Shown here in pieces: positions 1 through 12,154 of a stretch of 64,000 nucleotides of DNA. Each line of letters opens with the position of its first letter. Position 1 is the first letter of the stretch. This DNA is from Spirodela intermedia (Eukaryota > Streptophyta > Magnoliopsida > Alismatales > Araceae), in contig LR746274.1 of NCBI GenBank assembly GCA_902729315.2, positions 2,755,037 to 2,819,036 on the forward strand, given 5' to 3'. The notes beneath the pieces were generated by a model. The model saw nothing but the letters and a program-made list of their open reading frames with translations. It was not told where the DNA came from and ran no database searches. Position numbers and translations under genes: made by a program.

Positions 1-1780
1 AAAACTTTTCTTTGGTAACTTAATACTATTTGGACTAAGTACATATCTAAAAATATCAAATTATTGGTCAAAAAGTAACATTTTTTCGATTATATATATA
101 AATATTGTTGTCCAACTTTGAATATAGATATTTGTTGATGCCCTTGGTTTTGATAAATTAAAAGTGAAAAATTTATTGGTGTGTCACTTAAGTAATTGTC
201 CATTAGGACACATAAGGCAAAAGATTTATAAACTAAATTCTAAGAGGTTTAAACAAGTTTTTTGGTGGAATTACATAGATAGGATGTAGAGACAATCCAT
301 TAACTTATTCTATCTATTTATTGAAGGAAAATAAACCATGAAGTAGATAATTAGAGGAAGGAAATTCTCTCCAATTGCCAAATTGTTCTTAGTGTGCTTG
401 CTAATTTCTATTGGCTGTTCATCTCAAGGCATCCAAATTGACCTTTAATTTGATGTACTCTAAGTCCAAGTCCCTTTCAAATAGTTTGACCTGCAGAAAC
501 TTAGAAGACTAAGAAATCAAATTGAAGAAAGAGGAAAAAAAAAACACAAAGGAGGAGAGAGAAAATAAAGGCAAGAGGTAGAAAGGGAAAACACTTGCAA
601 GAAGGGCACCCCAAATGACGAAAAAACACTAAGTTGTTGAGTGTCTTAACTATACAAGATCAAAAAAAAATTCGACAAAAAAGTTGTTATGGACTCACAA
701 TTGAGTTATCTAAAAATTGAAGCAAACAAGAGACAAAACAGAACAATGGGTGGAGAGAAATTCGTGTAAAATCTAATCAATGTCATGGGTATACATTCAA
801 TGGGTGGAATAGAAAGAAAGTAATAAAAGAATTAAAGAGAACGTGAAATCAAATTTAATACCATAGTGTGTGTCAGTCACACGAGTAGATCAAACTTTAA
901 AACACAAACATTAAGAAATCAAAGCGAAATAAGGGAGAAAACTCAAATAACTCCCATTGAAATAATATTAAAGCACAAATTCATGAGAGACAGTAAAGCA
1001 CAAAATTAGTAAAATAAAATCTGAAAGTGATAAAAACTGAAAGAGAAAATAACAAATTCAAAGAGGACAAAAGCAACAAAAGTGATGCAGAAAATTGGAT
1101 TTTCTCACTCTTTGCTATGTCATGACAATGGACATCAATATGTTCAGAAGAACATCCCCCGAATGATAATGATCTCGAGTACCCTAATTTCTCAACTTTT
1201 TATTCAATCCCTAATGTGAGAGAGGGTCATACATGGCTTCTTGATAGCTTGAAAGGTACCCCAAGAATGATTCCTTCACTTTTGATTCAAAATATATCTT
1301 CACAATTATTTTTTTGGCAAATATGAAATGTATCTCAAGGCAACAAACGATGGATAATTAGGCTAGAAAAATATTTACAAGATCTAAATTTGGATCACAT
1401 CATAAGAATATATGAAAAATAGATATTTTAGTGCTAATTCATGATTTATGCTATAAAGTTGTTTAAGTTCATTTTGATTCAATTACAAAGGACTTTAGGG
1501 CATATTATGAAACATAAATAACAAAATATAACAACTTATTGATGGTTATTGATATATATGTATCATAAATGTCTAAAAACATTCAATATGTTCAACATAG
1601 TCATTATACGAAAAAAAACATTCAATATGTTCAACATAGTCATTATACGAAATATCTTTATTGCTTATATAATCTTATCACTAATGATCAAATCCAAGGT
1701 ATTAATCCCTAAGATTAGTTGATTCCTCCAAGATGGGATGAAGCGTAATTATCTCCCCTGTGACCGTTGACTTTGTGTCA
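1..1780. other. AT-rich intergenic DNA, no gene recognised
   Basis: A-rich, stop-dense sequence on both strands. No reading frame resembles a known protein. The only clear structure is the 39-bp tandem duplication listed separately. The recognisable flank of the P450 locus begins at about 1780. Confidence 0.6.
1575..1652. repeat. 39-bp tandem duplication
   Basis: The motif ACATTCAATATGTTCAACAT, followed by AGTCATTATACGAAA, occurs twice in a row with a 39-base period and no mismatch in the core. It is a simple tandem duplication with no associated gene. Confidence 0.9.
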
Positions 1781-1797
1781 TTGACATTTTTTGGATC

Positions 1798-1803
1798 CAC
1801 GTG
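1798..1803. promoter_or_regulatory. G-box (CACGTG) upstream of P450-A
   Basis: A palindromic CACGTG inside TTGGATCCACGTG, about 1.4 kb upstream of the P450-A start. A second copy lies at 2028-2033. Plant bZIP and bHLH factors bind this core. The corresponding position upstream of P450-B (about 8635-8645) lacks it. The distance from the start codon makes function uncertain. Confidence 0.3.
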
Positions 1804-2027
1804 ATGTATAATTTTCCGTTCAAGCCATCCGACTTAGTAATCAATCAATAAATAGGATTCACAAAACAAGCTTACTTCTCTTTCCTTGAAGATTGGATCA
1901 TGCTCCTTAGAGACTCATTGGGTTGTCTACACCCTGACCATTATCCAATTCCTGAGATTCATAAAATATCATCAATTCTTTGTTAGAAATCATATCGACT
2001 ACCTGGCATTGACATTCTTTTTGGATC

Positions 2028-2033
2028 CACGTG
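2028..2033. promoter_or_regulatory. Second G-box (CACGTG) upstream of P450-A
   Basis: Same TTGGATCCACGTG context as the site at 1798, within the internally repeated upstream segment. It is about 1.2 kb before the P450-A start codon. Function is inferred only from the motif. Confidence 0.3.
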
Positions 2034-3206
2034 TATATTTCTCCATTTAGGCCCTCAACAGTGTCCGTTGATTCAACCTTGATAAGCACCATTCGGGGAT
2101 TATTCTACCGGACTGAACTGGTCCAGACGGCTGATTGGATTCTGAGAAGGGATTTCAATCACCACTTCGAGGGCGGACTTGGATTTATTTTTCATGGAAG
2201 GGTTTTATTTTAATACTTATAAATGGATTAAAATCAGACTAAAATTGGACTACAATAAATAATGGACGATTAAAAGTCAAAGGACCTTCCAAGAACGCCT
2301 TCTTGGGAAAGGTGCCTCATCAAGATGATATCAATTACGAGAGTGGGACATATTGGTCAGCAAGGCCTCACAGCTTGGCTGACCAGCACTGTGTCGTGTA
2401 TACCAGGTCAACTGTGTGGGGCCCACTTACGATATCGTCCACACAGGTGGCTGGTCACCTGAGCTTGAAGTGTTATTCAGTATAAAAAAATAAAATTTGT
2501 GGGTAAACTCAAGTGGAGAAAATGGATAAATGATTACTGATGAGCGTATTTTTTGGAATTTTTTTCTGATTCCTAAAATGGGATTCCCACTTCGGTGAAT
2601 TTTAGGGTTTACTTTTCCAAATTCGCTGGAATTCGAAATCCATCCCAACGGGGATTTTAGATTTTGAGGAAGATTTCTGATTCCGGCCACAAAAATATCT
2701 CGCTATTCGGCCTGTCATTTAATTACATATAAAGCCCTCATAAGGAATTTAATTACGTGCAGCCTCTTTCCAACAGTACAAAATCTTGTAACAATAAAAA
2801 TTCTTGCGAGAGGATATTTAAATTTTCAATTTTTCGCGTAGTGTATTCGAAATCGGCCTTTGGAGGTTGGCGTCGTTGAAGAGACTCAGATCTTGGACAC
2901 TGATGGAAATAACTGTAGAGATACAGAGAAGAGAGAGAGAGGAGAAGATAATGTAGGGAGAGAGAGAGAGAGAGAATCAACGGGAAAGGGCGGGCAGTGA
3001 CATCCACAGGCCGAGGAGGGAAGGAGGAGAGATCGACTGGTATTAATCGCCTTCGCCTTCCTGTGTAAGGGAAGGAGGAGAGATCGGCAGGCGAAGGAGA
3101 CGAGGCCAAGGAGGGAAGGAGGAGAGATCCACAGGCCGAGAAGGGTTGGGAGGGACAGTGGAGGAGAAAGTAACCTGCTGGAGCTGCCGGGGTTCCTTCG
3201 TCTCCA

Positions 3207-4855
3207 ATGGATATGCCGGAGTTCCTGCAGGAGGTGGGAGATTTCTCTGCCTCTTCTATTTCTCCCGTCTTCCTTCTCTCGATTCTTGTCTTCCTGTCGG
3301 CCGCCTACTACCTGCGAAGACATCCGAAGAACAAGAAGGGCCTCCGCCTGCCGCCGTCGCCGCCCAGACTTCCCCTCATCGGCAATCTCCACCAGCTCAG
3401 TGCCCTCCCTCACCGCCCCTTCCGAGAGCTTTCCCGGAAATACGGCCCCCTGATGCTACTTCACCTCGGGCAGACCCCCACTCTCGTGGTCTCATCCGTG
3501 GAGGCGGCGCGAGAGGTGCTCAAGACCCAGGACCTCGTCTTCGCCACCAGGCCCTTCTCCGCCGCCGCCGCCGCCCTCACCAATCGCTGCCGCAACGTCT
3601 CCTTCGCCCCTTACGGCGAGCACTGGCGGCAGGGCAAGAAGGCCGCCGTCGTTCACCTCCTAAGCCCCAGCAAGGTTCAGTCTCTCCGCCGGACGCGGGA
3701 GGAGGAGGTCGCCTTCATGATCCAGAAGATCTCGTCGTCTCCTTCTCCGGCGACGGTGAACCTGAGCGAGACACTCTACGCCTTCTCCAACGGCTTCGTC
3801 TGCCGAGTCGTCGCCGGAAGCTCCGCGGCTAGGGAGGTGAGAACCCAGAGATTCCGGGAGGCGATCGACGGGGCCACGGTGGTCCTCTGTGGGCCGAGAT
3901 TGGAGGAGCTCTTCCCGAGCTTGGCGTGGGTGACGAAGCTTCCCGGAGCAGACTCGAGGTTGAAGAAGCTGGCGAAGAAGTGGAATGCCCTCCTCGACGA
4001 GATCGTGGCGGAGCACGAGAGGCGGGCGGGAAAGAGAGAGGAGGCGGAGGAGGTTGACTTCATCGACCTCCTCCTTTCCGCAGACCCCGCCGTCGACCAT
4101 GCCTTCTCTAGAGACGACGTCAAGGCCATCTTCATGGTGAGCAGCTGCCATGGATTATGCTCTCTCTGTTGTGACGTGGGTTTTTGGGTCATCTTCTCCC
4201 TCGTCGTCATTCCTTCCAGGACCTCATCGCCGCCGGAACGGACACCTCGTATGTGGTCCTAGAATGGGCGATGGCGGAGCTGATGAAGAACCCCGCGCTG
4301 ATGGAGAGGACGCAGATGGAGGTGAGGGAGGCCGCCCGTGGAAAGCCCACCCCCGAAGAGGACGACGTCGCCGGGATGCCTCGCCTGCGGGCGGTAGTCA
4401 AGGAGGTCCTCCGGCTTCACATGCCAGCGCCGCTCCTCCTCCCGCGGGAGGCTATGGTGGCCACCCGCGTGCTGGGCTACGACGTCCCCGTCGGGACGAG
4501 GGTCTTCATCAACGCCTGGGCCATGGCGACGGACCCGGAGTGGTGGGAGGCGCCGGAGGAGTTCCGGCCGGAGAGGTTCCTCAGGGAGGAGGAGGCGGCG
4601 CCGCTGGTGGACCCCCGGGGGAGCGACTTCCAGTTCCTTCCGTTCGGGGCGGGGAGGAGGATGTGCCCGGGGATGAACTTCGCTCTCTGCGAGGTGGAGT
4701 TGGCCCTCGCCAGCCTGCTCTACTGCTTCGACTGGTCTCTACCGGACGGGGCGGCACCGGAGGGCCTTGACATGGCTGAGTCCCCCGGAATCACCGTCCG
4801 CCTGAAGACACCCCTCCGCCTCGTCGCCGTTCCGAACTCTGCTGTGCTCGCCTGA
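3207..4855 (+). CDS. CYP71-clan cytochrome P450, copy A (two exons)
   Basis: Predicted haem-thiolate monooxygenase of the CYP71 clan, anchored in the ER membrane and reduced by NADPH-P450 reductase; the substrate cannot be told from sequence. Exon 1 is 3207-4136 (310 codons). The intron is 4137-4219 (GTGAGC to TTCCAG, phase 0, the usual A-type P450 position). Exon 2 is 4220-4855, giving 521 aa, normal for the family. Visible features: hydrophobic N-terminal anchor at about residues 18-36; proline hinge LPPSPPRLPLIGN; I-helix oxygen-activation motif AAGTDTS (314-320); ExxR in KEVLR (E372, R375); PERF (427-430); haem loop FGAGRRMCPG with Cys459. All catalytic landmarks are present and the frame is open, so it looks functional. 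The start gives the standard anchor-hinge spacing. It is paralogous to 10066-11737. CYP71A-like subfamily is likely but not proven. Reading frames in other phases are by-products of high GC. Confidence 0.93.
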
Positions 4856-4859
4856 TAGG

Positions 4860-5400
4860 TTTCTGCGTATCTCTCGCTCTCTCTCTCTCGCTGTAACTCG
4901 TACGTCGACTAAGGTGATCGGGCCTTGGAGATATCGCTGTAAAATAACTAATTTGAGGTGCAATTCTTCCCTGCAATCTGCTCGATCGTTATTATTTGCA
5001 TCCCGGCGTCAAGGCTTGCGGATTATTAGTTTCAAGGATAACCGCAGAAGAACAACGTAAAACAAAAATGCATGGAGAGGATTGTATTATAATTTTGCAA
5101 TTATCTATGGGCGAAAAACTCATTACTCTCCTTTCTTCAGAGCACCAGATAAACCATCAGAAGTTTCTATTCTCGTTTGGTAATTCTCAGGAAGGTTTTC
5201 TTGTGGAAAAAGAAAATGCAGACTTAGCATCATTAAACGTACCTACTAAATAATTATTTGGGTTATGAGCCATGGAGAATGATTCAATGATGTCCCGATG
5301 TTTCAGTCATGGAGGACGATCTCATGAATCTACCAAAAGTGCACATCAACGCTCTAATCAACTGGAGGTATAAGCTGCTGCTTCAATCCCATTTAGACCC
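4860..5400 (+). other. P450-A 3' flank shared with copies B and C
   Basis: Downstream DNA that begins with a CT-rich stretch (4871-4890) and continues into the block conserved behind all three P450 copies. No separate gene is recognised. The conservation probably reflects the original 3' UTR and flank carried in the duplication, although copies B and C have each diverged. Where the transcript ends was not determined. Confidence 0.55.
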
Positions 5401-5939
5401 GCGGGAGAGAGAGAGAGAGAGAGGAATTTTGATTAATCAAAAGATAAAAATATTTTGGAATATAAGATGTATGTGTAATCAAAAGTGGGTTCTGAAGAAA
5501 TGGGATGGAGATCAGAAGATAAAAATCTTACGGAATCTAAGATGTCTGTGTAATATAACAAGAAGTGGATTCTAAAGAACTTGGATGGTATAGGGGGGGT
5601 TGAAGAACTAACAAGATTCATAGCAACAAGGTAACAAAGATTTACTAGAATCAATATCAAGAAAAATTAAAACATACGATTCATTTGATGGCTAGTAAGA
5701 TAATTGGATTTCAGAAATCCTAGAGGAATTTTAAAACAAGTTAACAATCCTTCAAAGAAAAAGAACACAAAACTCAACGGTTGAACATAAGTAGGGCGCT
5801 TCAGCCCAAACTACTGTATGGGCTAACCCTGCTCATAGTTCAAGCAAATTCACTTTTATTTGGGAACCCTAGAAATTGAGATTGTAGTAGTTTGAATCAT
5901 TCTAGGTACTCTTTCTCTTTGCAGCCGATTTATTTTTGT

Positions 5940-5995
5940 GCGATTTAATCAATCTCTAAATCCTAAACCTTAAGTTCTAAACTCTAAACCCCCTT
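5940..5995. repeat. Degenerate telomere-like repeat
   Basis: Several imperfect copies of plant-telomere-like units (CTCTAAA, TCCTAAA, CTCTAAACCCC) occur in about 55 bases. The array is short and degraded. It could be an interstitial telomeric remnant or chance AT-rich sequence. Confidence 0.35.
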
Positions 5996-7655
5996 GTTTT
6001 TTCCTCTCACACTCCCACCCCCTCTAGCGGGCTACGGATGGTTGTGGACCCCAAGGGCCGTCGATGGGGTTGAAGAGAGGCTCTGTTCGGCAGGAGAAGA
6101 GTAGTGTAGGGCAGGTTCCAATGCTGGCCATAGCTCCCACACAAGAACGGCAAGAGGAGCCCAAGCGGATCAACGATGCTGGCCTCAAGTGTAGAATAGA
6201 GGGAGCCCCGATGGTAGCTTCCCTACCTTTGAGCATTTCGAAGAAGGGCTATGTGGTCGGCAGCCTGAAAGCAGCAATGCAAGCTGCAAATAACATACCC
6301 GAAGGGGTCAATGGAAACAATGAGGTAGTGGACAACGATGCCTCCATTAAAAGCAACAATAGATGAGGAGAGACATGAGACATCAGTGATGCCTCCCCGT
6401 TGGCGTTTTTCCTCCGAATTTGAAAGTAAAATGTCTGTTGATATGTTATGTATCTTCAAACAAAATATCAACAACTTACACGAGAATAGTAAACTTCAAA
6501 TCAAAGAAAAATTAAAGGTCATTGGCATACCGGTGGAGCAACAAGAAGAAATTAGAATTTACATAATTATTTTTCGAGTGATGAAAATATAAAAAGATGT
6601 TGAAAAATATAAGGAGTAAGCTAATGAAGAATTGGAACTAATACTAAATAAAGAAATCTTTTGACATCATTCATTCAGCCTCAAGAGAAGTTCACACTCT
6701 ATCCCTCAAAGAAAAGTTACTGCACACTTCAAAGGAAAAACTGAAAGTTATATCACTTGACTCATTCTATTCTGATGATTGTAGTTAAATAGTACATCAA
6801 AGTTTGACTCTCTTCATTTGGCCCTAAGGTATTAGGGTGGTGAATGGTAAAAGATTTGGACTGAGACATGGTGTGCTAAGACCCTATTAGTCCTTGTAAA
6901 GAGTGTGTCTCTAATGAGAATAGTGTATTTGATTAAGGCATAAGGTGCTAAGAGTCAGACGCTACCTATGAGGGGGAGCGATCTTCATGGAAATTAGTTT
7001 AGATTAGCTGAGTCGTTGATCTCATGAAAACAGTTGTGTTTTTCAAAGGAAATAATGAACTATGGTAGGATGGATTCCTTACGATCAAACATAACTGCAT
7101 GAAGTAAACATGTATCTAAAATAGAAAGACTATATGAGAACTGTGTTGACACACACATGCAGATAGAACATAAGAATATAATAGAAAAAGTAGTAAATCA
7201 ATTCACCCCCTTATTAGTATTCCACTTAGCCACATCAAACTTAACAATTACAATATGCATAAGAAAGAGATAATGGTTGTGGTCATTACTTGAGGGTGTG
7301 ACACCACTATTTTCTAAGCAATCATTCAATTTATATTGAAATTAGAACGATCATTTATTTAAGTTCATTGGTCATTGATTAATGATCAATTGATTGAGGA
7401 TAAGTTGCTCACCATTCACTAGATTAGATATGCCCCCAAACACCTACAACACAAGCTTTTACTATATGTGCACCATTTGCATCTTAGATTGCATATTTTA
7501 TGAAGAAAAATTAGTGATGTTAATTAACCAACTCACAAAAGAATCATCACTTGAGTAAGAATTTATTTGGTTGAGGCAGAGATAATTTTGAAGATGCAAA
7601 CATCCTCATTGTAAGTTCAAGGAAATCTGGGTAAAACACTAAGAGAGGGGTGATT

Positions 7656-7694
7656 TGACTTTCTATGACTTTCTATGACTTTCTATGACTTTCC
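7656..7694. repeat. 10-bp tandem repeat (TTCTATGACT)n
   Basis: TTCTATGACT occurs three times consecutively, flanked by partial copies (TGACT before, TTCC after). It is a simple minisatellite in intergenic DNA. Confidence 0.9.
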
Positions 7695-8903
7695 TTCAAT
7701 TCTTATTTTCTACCTATTAATAGATGTGTTGACACAATTTCTTATATCTCTCTCTCAATGTAAGTTCTCTCAAGGCTATCTCCCTCTCCACTACTAAGAA
7801 CACCAAAACGTTTTATGGTAATTTACCTTTTACTTAGCTACTTCTAGCCTTAGATAATTCTTTCCTCTAGAGTTTATTATTTTTCTTAAAAATACATACT
7901 GATTTTCATGATATCAGCTACCCAATCACACTCTTTCTATCTCCTCAAAGTCTTTGGCCTTCAAAGGCTCAATCAAGCTATCATCACCATGTGTTTTAAC
8001 CTAAATAATTTCTACAACAAATATGTTCAATCATTCTACAATAAAAATTAAGAATTAATTATTCACCCCTAACTGAAAATCGACATTGTCCTTAATGACA
8101 CAGAAAAATCATAATAGAATATGTAAAACATAATTATTTTTAAACAAAACATGCATATATCAAATTCAAGTAGTAAAAATGTTGTCATAAAAGGTGAAGT
8201 TTAGAAAGACATCACAACGACCTCATTTTTTATTTTTCACTTCATCTTAAACTCCTGCACTTTTATTTGAAGAATAAATATATAAAATAAATTACTATAA
8301 AAATTCTAAAACAAATAGAACTTAAAAGGATAGAACATAATTAATAAAATAAAAATCATGAGTTGTCTCTCATGTAGTGTTGAGTTTAAATGTCTTCAGC
8401 CAGACACATTAATCTTACTCTTAAATTTATTCTAATAATAAAATTTCTTTTTCTACAAGGCATTCATGTTCTATGTAATTTTTAAGTTGTTGTCCATTTA
8501 CCTTAAAATTATAATCATTTTAGAATAACTAATCATTACAACCCCATGTTGATATATCTCCTCTACCACACTAGGCCTTATCCATTTTTATTTTAATTTT
8601 CTTAAGAATATTTCAGCCATTGACATTTTTTTGAACCATTTGATGTATATTTTTACATTTAAACCCTCCACAACTTAATAGCTAATAGATAGGATTCAAC
8701 TTTTCAAAAATAACAAAGTGCCTATGGTTTGAGAAATCTTTCCCCATAGTCACCACCTACAGATTGTTCTACTAGATTTAATAGTTCAGATTGATTTCCA
8801 GATATATAGAAGGAAATTCCATCTTCCCTTCAATGGGCAGATGTTCTCTTGAAAGATGCGCCCAAACTATCTGTCACCCAATTCCAGCGTCTAATATGGA
8901 CAT

Positions 8904-8908
<5 letters not shown>

Positions 8909-8948
<40 letters not shown>
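8909..8948. repeat. (GA)n microsatellite
   Basis: Twenty uninterrupted GA dinucleotides, about 1.1 kb upstream of P450-B. Copy A has a shorter GA-rich tract at 2930-2975. It may be a polymorphic promoter-distal tract. Confidence 0.95.
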
Positions 8949-8952
<4 letters not shown>

Positions 8953-10065
8953 GGGGGGCGAAGGCTAACCCAAGAAGAGAATTGGCCAGCCTTGGATTTA
9001 TCTTACTGGGATGTAGACTTGATCTGCTAGCTAGACTCAACCTGCAACACTTGAAATAATGTCTTAAAAAAAAGGGAAGATTAAAAGTCGTAGGGATTTC
9101 CTAGACGCCTTCTTGGGGAAAATGCCATTTTCCGTTCAGCCAAGACGAGGAAAAATATAATGAAAACCTTTTTAAATAATTAGGTGCCTCATTAAGAGGA
9201 AATTAATTACGAGTGGGACTAGCAGGCCAGCATCTCCACTGGTTGGCACTCAGCCATGCATTGTGTTGACTGGGCAAGGTCAACCTGTATGGGTTCCACT
9301 TCTGATTGCCGTCCTGGCAGATAGTTGATCATGTGAATTTCAAATGTTATTCAGCATCAAAATTAAATTTTTTCGGTAACTGATGAGCATCAGGTGGAGA
9401 AAATGGAATTCAGCATTTCAAATGAATTTCAAATGTCATTCAATATCAAGTGGAGAAAATGGAAGAAAGGTTACTGATGAGCATCTATTATGGAAAACTT
9501 TTCTGGTTCATAAAATGGAATTCCTAATTAGGTGAGTTTTGGGGTTAATTTCCAAATTGGCTACAACAAGAAATTGAATCGAGCGGGGATTTTAGATTTT
9601 GAGGAAGATTCTGATTCTGGCCACAAAAAAAATATCTCGCTGCTCGGCCTGTCGGTATAGACAAGCCCGCCGCCGCCGCCTCCTTGGCCGAATAACGACG
9701 TTAATTTAATTGCATCTAAACCCCTTTTATGGATTTTCATTGCGTACGGTCTCTTTCCGACAAGGCCTACATTTGACCATATCACACATAAGAATTAGAA
9801 GTATTACGAGATGATATTTTTATTTTCAATCTTTAACCTGGGATATATGAAATCAGCCTCTGTATCTTAGCGTCGTTGAACAGAACTTCTCACGCCTGGG
9901 ACAGTGATGTAGATCGACGGAGAGAGAGGGAGAGAGAGAAGAGAGCAGAGAGGGAGAGAGTGAAGGGGAAAGGGGGAAAGATCGGCCTACTGAAATCGCC
10001 CTCGTCTTCCTGTGAGGAAAGGTTGCCGGGGGGGGGGGGGACAGTGGTGGAGAGGGTAGCCTCCA

Positions 10066-11737
10066 ATGGATATGCCGGGGCTCCTGCAGGAGCTGGGAGC
10101 TTTCTCTGCGACGTCCGTTTCTTCTCTTGTCTTCTTCCTCCTCTCCACTTTCCTCTTCCTGTCGGCCGCCTGTTACCTGCGAGGACCTCCGAAGAACAAG
10201 GAGGGCCTCCGCCTGCCGCCGTCGCCGCCCAGACTCCCCCTCATCGGCAATCTCCATCAGCTCAGCGCCCTCCCTCACCGCCCCCTTCGAGAGCTCTCCC
10301 GGAAGTACGGCCCCCTCATGCTACTCCACCTCGGGCAGACCTCCACCCTCGTCGTCTCCTCAGTGGAGGCGGCGCAGGAGGTGCTGAAGACCCAGGACCT
10401 CGCCTTCGCCAACAGGCCTTTCTCTGCCGCCGCCGCCGCCCTCACCTACGGCAGGCGCAACGTGTCCTTCGCCCCCTACGGCGAGCACTGGCGGCGGGCC
10501 AAGAAGGCCACCGTCGTCCACCTCCTCAGCCCAAACAAGGTCCAGTCACTCCGGCGTACGCGAGAGGAGGAGGTCGCCCTCATGATCCGGAAGATCTCGT
10601 CGTCTCCTTCTACAGCGACGGTGGACCTGAGCGAGATCCTCTACGCCTTCTCCAACGGCCTCATCAGCAGAGTCGTCGCCGGGAGCTGCCCGGCGAGGGA
10701 GGTGAGGACGCAAAGGTTCCGGGAGATGATCGACGAGTCGACGGCTATCATCAGCACCCCGAGATTGGAGGAGCTCTTCCCGAGCTTGGCATGGGTGACG
10801 AGGCTTCCTGGGGCAGTCTTGAGGTTGAAGAAGCTGGCGAAGAAGTTTGATGTGCTCCTCGACGAGATCATGGCGGATCACGAGAGGCGGGGGGAGGGGG
10901 GAAGGAGAGAGCAGGCGGAAGAGGTCGACTTCCTCAACCTCCTCCTCTCCGCCAACATCGCCGGCGACTACGCCTTCTCTAGAGACGACCTGAAGGCCAT
11001 CTGCATCGTGAGCCGCCGCCATGGATTATCTCATCTCTCTCTCTCTCTTTCTCAGCATGACGTGGGTTTTTAGGTCATCTTCAGACCCTCTTTGATTCCA
11101 GGACCTCATCGCCGCCGGAACGGACACCTCGTACGTGGTCCTGGAGTGGGCGATGGCGGAGCTGTTGAAGAACCCGGCGCTGTTGGAGAGGACGCAGAGG
11201 GAGGTGAGGGAGGCCGCCGGGGGAAAGCCCGCCCCCACAGAGGACGACGTCGCCAGCATGCCCCGCCTGCGGGCGGTAGTCAAGGAGGTCCTCCGCCTCC
11301 ACATGCCGGCGCCGCTCCTCGTCCCGCGGGAGGCCATGGAGGCCACCCGCGTGCTGGGCTACGACGTCCCCGCCGGGACGAGGGTCTTCATCAACGCCTG
11401 GGCCATGGCGACGGACCCAGAGTGGTGGGAGGCGCCGGAGGAGTTCCGGCCGGAGAGGTTCCTCCGGGAGGAGAAGGCGGCGCCACCGGCAGACCTCCGG
11501 GGGAGCGACTTCCAGTTCCTTCCGTTCGGGGCGGGGAGGAGGATGTGCCCGGGGATGAACTTCGCTCTCTGCGAGGTGGAGCTGGCCCTCGCCAGCCTGC
11601 TCTACTGCTTCGACTGGTCTCTACCGGACGGGGCGGCACCGGAGGGCCTTGACATGGCTGAGTCCCCCGGAATCACCGTCCGCCGGAAGACGCCCCTCCG
11701 CCTCATCGCTGTTCCGAACTCCGCTGTGCTCGCCTGA
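10066..11737 (+). CDS. CYP71-clan cytochrome P450, copy B (two exons)
   Basis: Second paralogue of the tandem P450 pair, with the same predicted role: ER-anchored monooxygenase of unknown substrate. Exon 1 is 10066-11007 (314 codons). The intron is 11008-11101 (GTGAGC to TTCCAG, phase 0). Exon 2 is 11102-11737, total 525 aa. It carries the N-terminal anchor (about residues 20-37), the LPPSPPRLPLIGN hinge, the AGTDTS I-helix motif, KEVLR, PERF and the FGAGRRMCPG haem loop (Cys463). A small Gly/Arg-rich insertion near residue 285 (ERRGEGGRREQAEE) explains most of the length difference from copy A. The last 215 coding bases differ from copy A at only six positions by hand count, far fewer per base than in exon 1. 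It looks intact. A GGGGGGGGGGGG tract lies just upstream (about 10029-10040). Same family as 3207-4855; subfamily unconfirmed. Confidence 0.93.
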
Positions 11738-12154
11738 TAAGTTTCTGCATCTCTCTCTCTCGTAAGTCGACTTCGATAATCGGGCCTTGGAAATTTCCCT
11801 GTAAAAGAGAACTAATTGAGGTGGAATTCCTCCGTCCGATCTGCCTTATCGTTATTATATTGTACCCCCAGCAAAATTTCCCCGATCATCGTGGAATGCA
11901 TTCTGGCATGAAATCACCCAGTTCAACAAATTTGAGGATAGCCTCAGAAGAACCGCATACAAAAAAAAACAGATGGACAGGATTCTTTTGGAATTTTGCA
12001 ATTATCTACAGGATAAAAAAATCATTAATCTCCTTTATGTATGACTTAAATTATCCACATAAGTTTATAATCTTCTTTGATAATTCTCAAGAATGGTTTT
12101 TTATTGAAAAGAACATTTACTTTGCATCATTAAAAGTACCCATTAAATAATTTA

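Larger units (their letters stand above)
1780..5700 (+). repeat. Tandem duplication block, copy A (around P450-A)
   Basis: This block contains P450-A and its flanks. Upstream, 1786-1865 and 2007-2085 are related to each other and to 8615-8705. The stretch 2270-2480 matches 9075-9350 (shared CGCCTTCTTGGG, AGGTGCCTCAT and GTTATTCAG landmarks). Downstream, 4905-5260 matches 11770-12150 and 20057-20420 (shared AGATATCGCTGTAA-like, GATCAT and AAGTACCCA/CGTACC landmarks). The stretch 5305-5700 matches 20480-20860. The block therefore includes upstream DNA, gene and 3' DNA. Boundaries are approximate because matching was by eye. Confidence 0.8.
5700..8600. other. Intergenic region between P450-A and P450-B with retroelement-like debris
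   Basis: No convincing gene. A 100-codon plus-strand frame at 6064-6366, more GC-rich than its surroundings, has no similarity I recognise. At 6971-6979 a GAGGGGGAG purine tract resembles an LTR-retrotransposon polypurine tract. At about 7200 CAATTCACCCCC resembles motifs near Copia (SIRE-like) LTR ends, so a decayed LTR element is plausible but not demonstrated. The remainder is AT-rich and stop-dense. Confidence 0.4.

Noticed and set aside
3146-3832. Long frames in other phases and on the opposite strand of the P450 exons
   Set aside because: They overlap P450 coding sequence with clear family motifs. Their translations are Arg/Pro/Gly-rich shadows.
6064-6366. 100-codon plus-strand frame between the P450s
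   Set aside because: Slightly GC-rich and open, but with no family resemblance, conserved motif or splice context. Not called as a gene.
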